A DNA stretch of 36,272 nucleotides from an uncultured Prevotella sp. (lineage in GTDB: Bacteria > Bacteroidota > Bacteroidia > Bacteroidales > Bacteroidaceae): the NCBI GenBank assembly GCA_905236875.1, contig CAJOQT010000120.1, positions 1-36,272 on the forward strand, written 5' to 3'. Every line of letters begins with the position of its first letter. Positions within the stretch are counted from its first letter, which is position 1. The position numbers and the translations under genes were made by a program. Under the pieces are notes generated by a model that saw only the letters and a program-made list of their open reading frames with translations, made no database searches and had not been told where the DNA came from. Below are positions 32,904-36,272 of this stretch, piece by piece.

Positions 32904-33148
32904 CCATATATATACTAAAAGGATTGCTCATATACATATACGCCTTCGACCACAATCCTCCTCACATTCACGTGAGAAGTGGTGATGGGGAGTTCACAAT
33001 AATAATCAAGGAGAGAATTGTTGACGGTGAAGCCTCAGTCAAAGCTCTGAAACTGGTAAACCAGTTTATCGATGAACACGAAGAGGAGATAATGGATATT
33101 TGGGACAAAGCACAAAGAGGTGAGAAAATTAAGAAAATAGAAAGATAA
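32891..33148 (+). CDS. DUF4160-domain protein, first gene of a TA-like pair
   Basis: An 85-residue cytoplasmic protein. The core IYAFDHNPPHIHVRSGDGEF, followed by ERIVDGEASVKALKLVNQFI and HEEEIMDIWDKAQRGE, matches the DUF4160 family, whose members carry the PPHxH pattern and are very often next to a DUF2442 gene. I choose ATG 32891 (MPMGSIYIL) because family members begin near this point; ATG 32870 is also in frame. Known genomic context suggests a toxin-antitoxin-like module, but to my knowledge no activity is established. It is followed after 6 bp by the DUF2442 gene. Its start lies inside a 23-bp direct repeat that reappears after the pair. Local GC is lower than in the core genes. Confidence 0.82.
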   Translation: MPMGSIYILKGLLIYIYAFDHNPPHIHVRSGDGEFTIIIKERIVDGEASVKALKLVNQFIDEHEEEIMDIWDKAQRGEKIKKIER

Positions 33149-33154
33149 AACGAT

Positions 33155-33415
33155 ATGCTAAGAGTAACTGATGTAGATTATTTGGGCGGGTACTTGTTGG
33201 AATGTACTTTCAACGATGGTGTCAAAAAGACCGTTGATTTGGCCCCGCTGCTAAAGTACCCTATGTTTGCCGAATTGAAGGACGAAAGTAAGTTCATCCA
33301 GTTCGGTTTGGATGGCACCCTGTTTTGGGCAAACGGAGCTGATATCGCCCCAGAATACTTATATGAGCATGGATTCACATCTGACAGCGTGATGGCGTCA
33401 GAGCCATTGCCGTAG
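33155..33415 (+). CDS. DUF2442-domain protein, second gene of a TA-like pair
   Basis: An 86-residue cytoplasmic protein matching DUF2442: LRVTDVDYLGGYLLECTFND, then VDLAPLLKYPMFAELKDESKF and GTLFWANGADIAPEYLYEHG. This family typically has the W-x-N-G-x-D-I-x-P-E-x-L signature, present here as WANGADIAPEYL. It is spaced 6 bp from the DUF4160 gene and must be co-transcribed from the promoter at 32777. The pair resembles a small two-component module of toxin-antitoxin type; which partner would be toxic is unknown. No dedicated terminator is seen; the right copy of the flanking repeat starts 40 bp later. Confidence 0.85.
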   Translation: MLRVTDVDYLGGYLLECTFNDGVKKTVDLAPLLKYPMFAELKDESKFIQFGLDGTLFWANGADIAPEYLYEHGFTSDSVMASEPLP

Positions 33416-33455
33416 AGCTAAAGTATCCGTTCATAATTACTGATTGTATAACCCC

Positions 33456-33478
33456 TAAAACCGTGATGCCTATGGGCT
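33456..33478. repeat. right copy of 23-bp direct repeat flanking the DUF4160-DUF2442 module
   Basis: TAAAACC-GTG-ATGCCTATGGGCT, followed by TGA. Here the start-codon-like ATGCCTATGGGC runs into a stop at once, so it is not a gene start. The distance between left and right copies is 575 bp. Confidence 0.8.
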
Positions 33479-33516
33479 GAGAGAAATTCGATGCGAAAGC
33501 ATCAACATAAAGATGG

Positions 33517-33546
33517 ATAACGTAAGTGAAGTTAATTACTCACGTT
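33517..33546. repeat. imperfect inverted repeat upstream of the RICIN-LCCL gene
   Basis: AACGTAAGT facing ACTCACGTT with one mismatch, about 50 bp before the start codon. No TAnnTTTG promoter is visible between this and the gene, so control is unclear. Confidence 0.4.
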
Positions 33547-33596
33547 GTTCTGTTTGAACTAAAAAACAATCAATAACAACTAAAACTACAATAACT

Positions 33597-34781
33597 ATGA
33601 AAAGAATTGCAATGACACTCGTGGCTCTCGTAGCCCTGACACTGACGGTTATGGGTCAGACAATTTCGGAAGGAATTTATATCATTAAGTATGCAACACA
33701 GTCAGATTATGTGTTGACAGTAAAAAATGGTGAAGTTGGTGACGGTAACCCTTTATCAGTAGAAAAATGGAAAGGTGGTAAAGCCCAGCAGTGGAAAATA
33801 ACTGTTCAGAATAATTGCATCGTCATACGCAGTATGCTTGACAACAACTATGTGGTCGATGTCAATAACTACACCCCCGTTGACGGGCGTGAGGTGTATA
33901 TCTATAGTTTCCATGGTGACACCAACCAACAATGGAGGATTAAATCGCAAGGAGGGTCCAAGGTGGAGTTGCTCTCTGAAGCAGACCATTCTTTTGCGCT
34001 GACTGTTGTTTCAGGTGGGTTAACTCAAACTTATAAAGACAATGGGAAGAATTCGCAAATGTGGATTTTCCAGCGTGCTGACGGTACGACAAGTACGACT
34101 CCTACTACTCCCACAACCGCAGGGGGACCATCATCGTACATCAAGGCTCCGCAGAACTTGGAAGCCTATCGCAATAAGGTCGGACAAACGTTCACCTTTC
34201 TTGTCACAGCAGCAAATGAAGGTAGCATTTGGGGCGGCAAAAACTACATCTACTCAGACAACTCCGACCTCGCCAGAGCCTGTCGTCACTCTGTGTTGGG
34301 AAAGAACCACACGAACAAGGTCATTGTAAAAATCCTGGCCGACCAAGGCAGCTATCCATCCTATAAGCACAACGGTATCACCAGCTCACAACGCGGAGCG
34401 TGGAAAGGAGCATACCAGATTATCGGCATACCGAGAACCTACGTTACTTCTACCGATATGAGCAAATACAGGAATTATTTATATGAACAGGTAGTTGTCC
34501 GTGTAACAGGCAGGAGGACCGGCACTGTCTATGGCAGAAACACCGGTTGGGGCTACATGGACAAGTCGGATCTGGCAACGGCTGCCGTACATGCAGGAAT
34601 ACTCAAGGACGGACAGACGGCCTATCTTACCGTGAGAATAAACCCAGGAAGTCCGAGATACGATGCTGCGAAAATGAATAAAATCCAGAGCCGTGCATAC
34701 GGTAAAGGAGAAGGAACTTTCAAAATCGTCAAGGCAAGCCAGACGTGTCCGTCGAATCTGTCGGCTGCAACCATAAGATAG
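33597..34781 (+). CDS. secreted RICIN-type lectin with two LCCL domains
   Basis: A 394-residue secreted protein. The signal peptide MKRIAMTLVALVALTLTVMGQ is followed by a beta-trefoil (about 22-157) with three QxW-type marks (AQQWKI, NQQWRI, SQMWIF), as in ricin B-like carbohydrate-binding domains. A Thr/Pro linker (162-175) leads to two LCCL-type domains: the first about 186-285 (GSIWGGKNYIYSDNSDLARA, then CRHSVLG) and the second about 296-378 (GTVYGRNTGWGYMDKSDLAT, then AAVHAGILKDGQT). The second has the classic Y-x-D-x-S-x-L-xx-AAVHAG core. LCCL domains are better known from eukaryotic extracellular proteins. There is no T9SS tail. A role in binding glycans or host surfaces is inferred. 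A terminator follows. Confidence 0.8.
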   Translation: MKRIAMTLVALVALTLTVMGQTISEGIYIIKYATQSDYVLTVKNGEVGDGNPLSVEKWKGGKAQQWKITVQNNCIVIRSMLDNNYVVDVNNYTPVDGREVYIYSFHGDTNQQWRIKSQGGSKVELLSEADHSFALTVVSGGLTQTYKDNGKNSQMWIFQRADGTTSTTPTTPTTAGGPSSYIKAPQNLEAYRNKVGQTFTFLVTAANEGSIWGGKNYIYSDNSDLARACRHSVLGKNHTNKVIVKILADQGSYPSYKHNGITSSQRGAWKGAYQIIGIPRTYVTSTDMSKYRNYLYEQVVVRVTGRRTGTVYGRNTGWGYMDKSDLATAAVHAGILKDGQTAYLTVRINPGSPRYDAAKMNKIQSRAYGKGEGTFKIVKASQTCPSNLSAATIR

Positions 34782-34824
34782 TGATGCCCAGGGACGGGTT
34801 CCCGGGTGAGATATACCGAAGCAC

Positions 34825-34850
34825 AAGCCTCCGCAAGGGGGCTTTGTTTT
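34825..34850 (+). terminator. intrinsic terminator after the RICIN-LCCL gene
   Basis: AAGCCTCC, loop GCAA, GGGGGCTT (one wobble pair), then TGTTTT. The end abuts the stop of the convergent gene. Confidence 0.75.
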
Positions 34851-34853
34851 AGG

Positions 34854-35798
34854 CTAAGATTGTTTCAATCCGAGGAACATCATAATGCAGCGATAGAAGA
34901 CTAACGCATTGCCGATGTCGTTAAGGGGGATTCTCATATCATTGATCTTCTCAATTTCCGAAGTTTCTGGATTTATTTCTGCGGTGGTCAGGACGACATA
35001 CGAATCAGTGACTTCGCAATTGATGGTCTCGCTTTTGCTAAATGTTTTATTGCCGATGGTTATTTTGTCGTTACTGATGACAAAGAAATCTTGGCGTGTA
35101 TTGTCACCAATGCCGTTCTCAAAATTACTGAAGCTGATGGGCTTTCCGTTCTTGTAGTCGGCCTCGAATTGGGCGAACTTGTAGTCTGACCATGCTTCAA
35201 TCACTTTCCTCCAGAATTGTTTGTCGCTGTTCCACTCACGGTCGCCATGGCTTTGCACAGGTTTTGTATCCGTAATTTCTGCCAGCGTTTTCTTTCTACC
35301 GCTTTTGTACAATACTTCCACCTTGAATCTTTCATCGCTATGTGGCAGTATGGTTTTTCCGAAAAAGAAATCCAGGTGGCTCTTTTCATAAACGAGGAAG
35401 CTGTCTATGTTCTTGAAAAGCAGTCTCTCTTCAAGCTTGACTTTTTCGCGTGATCCCCAAAAGCTATAAATGGCATATCCCTCTGTTCCGACAAACTGGT
35501 CGAAACCAAAGAAGGTAAGTGACAAAAAGATGAAAATTGCCATGGCTGCTGCCATTGCAAGCGACAATAAAATGCAGGTGGTTGTACTTCTTATTAACAT
35601 CCAGCCCACTACGGCAATCGCTACTGGAATGACTACAGATAGGAACACCTGCATCTGTCTGTCCATATCTGAGTCTGGCTCAAGCTGAGGTGTGGTGGTG
35701 TCGCAATACACGATTTCACCTATGTTGTCAGGTACAAACAGGAAGAAGGACTCCCCCGATTTCAACTGCTCTAACAGATTGTCTTCAAATGTATCCAT
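34854..35798 (-). CDS. hypothetical two-TM membrane protein
   Basis: A 314-residue protein that I do not recognise. The N-terminal about 50 residues are acidic and lack a signal peptide. Two adjacent membrane helices lie at about 48-68 (VFLSVVIPVAIAVVGWMLI) and 73-97 (TCILLSLAMAAAMAIFIFLS). The remaining about 215 residues look cytoplasmic and mixed alpha/beta, with segments VEVLYKSGRKKTLAEIT, FWRKVIEAWSDYKFAQFE and DFFVISNDKITIGNKTF, the last resembling a PH-like or DUF-type beta pattern. It has its own promoter on the minus strand and is convergent with the RICIN-LCCL gene. No function is proposed. Confidence 0.7.
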   Translation of the reverse strand: MDTFEDNLLEQLKSGESFFLFVPDNIGEIVYCDTTTPQLEPDSDMDRQMQVFLSVVIPVAIAVVGWMLIRSTTTCILLSLAMAAAMAIFIFLSLTFFGFDQFVGTEGYAIYSFWGSREKVKLEERLLFKNIDSFLVYEKSHLDFFFGKTILPHSDERFKVEVLYKSGRKKTLAEITDTKPVQSHGDREWNSDKQFWRKVIEAWSDYKFAQFEADYKNGKPISFSNFENGIGDNTRQDFFVISNDKITIGNKTFSKSETINCEVTDSYVVLTTAEINPETSEIEKINDMRIPLNDIGNALVFYRCIMMFLGLKQS

Positions 35799-35833
35799 GA
35801 TGTTTGTGGATTTTTAAATAATGGTTGCGGCTG

Positions 35834-35841
35834 CAAAGGTA
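35834..35841 (-). promoter_or_regulatory. promoter of the two-TM protein (TTG-N20-TACCTTTG)
   Basis: TACCTTTG on the minus strand (35841-35834), 35 bp before the ATG, with TTG at 35864-35862 (spacing 20 bp). Confidence 0.7.
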
Positions 35842-36184
35842 CAAAATAAACTGATAATTCACAAGCTCTCGTTGATATCTCTTTGTCTTTTTCTCCTTTA
35901 TTTGCTGGGGAGTCAGAAGAAATAGGGAGGTTAGGAGGTCTCTGTCGCAAAAACCATCAACGACAACATCTACCAGCAGGCGCAGGCGATTCCGTAACCG
36001 ATGATGACTTGAATGCCCTTTAGCGATTCTCGGAAAGCCCTTTTGCGATTCTCGAAGGGAACTTTTGCAATAGCTTAGAGGCCTTCTTGTATATGGAAGA
36101 AGGGCCTTCGAGCAGAGTAAGAAAGCTTTCGGTCAACTGCAAGAAGGCTTCTGGGCAACACCAGAGACCCTTTGTTTCTAATTG
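35842..36184. other. intergenic region with degenerate repeats, no gene
   Basis: Contains two GCGATTCTCG words (36023 and 36045), a GGCCTTCTT / AAGAAGGGCC hairpin (36080-36106) and an AAGAAGGCTTCT palindrome (36141-36152). A frame around 35950-35997 (KTINDNIYQQAQAIP) looks like a coding remnant but has no start. Confidence 0.5.
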
Positions 36185-36208
36185 AAAAATGCCCTCCGAA
36201 GAGGGCAT
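36185..36208 (-). terminator. intrinsic terminator on the minus strand with TTCG tetraloop
   Basis: Read on the minus strand: ATGCCCTC, loop TTCG, GAGGGCAT, then TTTTC. It would end a transcript entering from the right edge. Confidence 0.75.
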
Positions 36209-36236
36209 ATAGGATAAAATCCTTCGGCATATAGCC

Positions 36237-36272
36237 TTATTGTGATAAGATGTAGAATATCTTACGCTGCAA
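36237..36272 (-). CDS. possible 3' end of a gene entering from the right edge
   Basis: One minus-strand frame is open from the edge for 11 codons (LQRKIFYILSQ) and stops at 36239-36237, about 29 bp before the TTCG terminator. Spacing and orientation suit the end of a gene, but the segment is too short to identify. Confidence 0.25.
   Translation of the reverse strand: MQRKIFYILSQ

Noticed and set aside
35950..35997. Frame reading KTINDNIYQQAQAIP as a transposase or gene remnant
   Set aside because: Too short and without start or neighbours; kept only as a note on the intergenic entry.

Overview
The window looks like a chromosomal segment from a Bacteroidales bacterium, most likely Prevotella or a close relative. 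The evidence is a complete core operon of the type IX secretion system (T9SS), several secreted proteins ending in the short Prevotella-style C-terminal tail (YxLDGR... KGVYIYNGKKV), BspA-type leucine-rich repeats, two-component-type propeller sensors fused to LytTR, and at least a dozen Bacteroidetes promoters of the form TAnnTTTG, several with TTTG 19-20 bp upstream. No rRNA, tRNA, CRISPR array or transposase gene was seen.

Layout. 1-330: left edge with a promoter, a possible 22-residue peptide and small palindromes. 329-2869 (-): membrane-bound propeller-LytTR regulator, divergent from a BspA-like repeat surface protein (3071-4477, +). 4604-10828 (+): porP/sprF, gldK(porK), gldL(porL), gldM(porM), gldN(porN), the motor and outer-membrane ring of T9SS. 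Two small outer-membrane beta-barrels follow, then a strong terminator that runs into the promoter of priA (12320-14560), whose mRNA may be leaderless, and a FadL-type channel (14819-16321). 16322-16880 has no large gene but holds a composite inverted repeat and a short lipoprotein ORF (-). 16879-17510 is a translationally coupled pair of unknown function (45 aa plus a DUF6169-like protein). 17779-20979 is a small tail-bearing secreted protein plus a PL1 pectate lyase; 21168-21791 is a LolA-like protein.

21875-26374 (-): an M6 metalloprotease with a T9SS-like tail, downstream of a 7TM-HD (PgpH-like) cyclic-dinucleotide phosphodiesterase. 26528-30573 (+): gltX, waaA/kdtA and a membrane metallophosphoesterase. 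30627-32098 (-): an S66 LD-carboxypeptidase and an apparently truncated secreted protein behind an intact promoter. 32162-36272 is an accessory-looking, lower-GC region: a DUF4160-DUF2442 pair bracketed by a 23-bp near-perfect direct repeat, a secreted RICIN-LCCL-LCCL protein, an unrecognised two-TM protein (-), and a structured non-coding right edge.

The genes fit an envelope-centred region: secretion machinery, its likely cargo (repeat adhesin, protease, tail protein), envelope assembly (waaA, LolA-like, LD-carboxypeptidase, FadL) and polysaccharide use (pectate lyase). The most unusual signals are in the DNA itself: a family of GC-rich palindromic elements that sits between genes and also in frame inside three coding genes, simple repeats shared between intergenic spacers and protein linkers, the composite inverted repeat near 16.5 kb, and the repeat-bracketed DUF4160-DUF2442 module. 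All family assignments come from reading the translations, not from searches.
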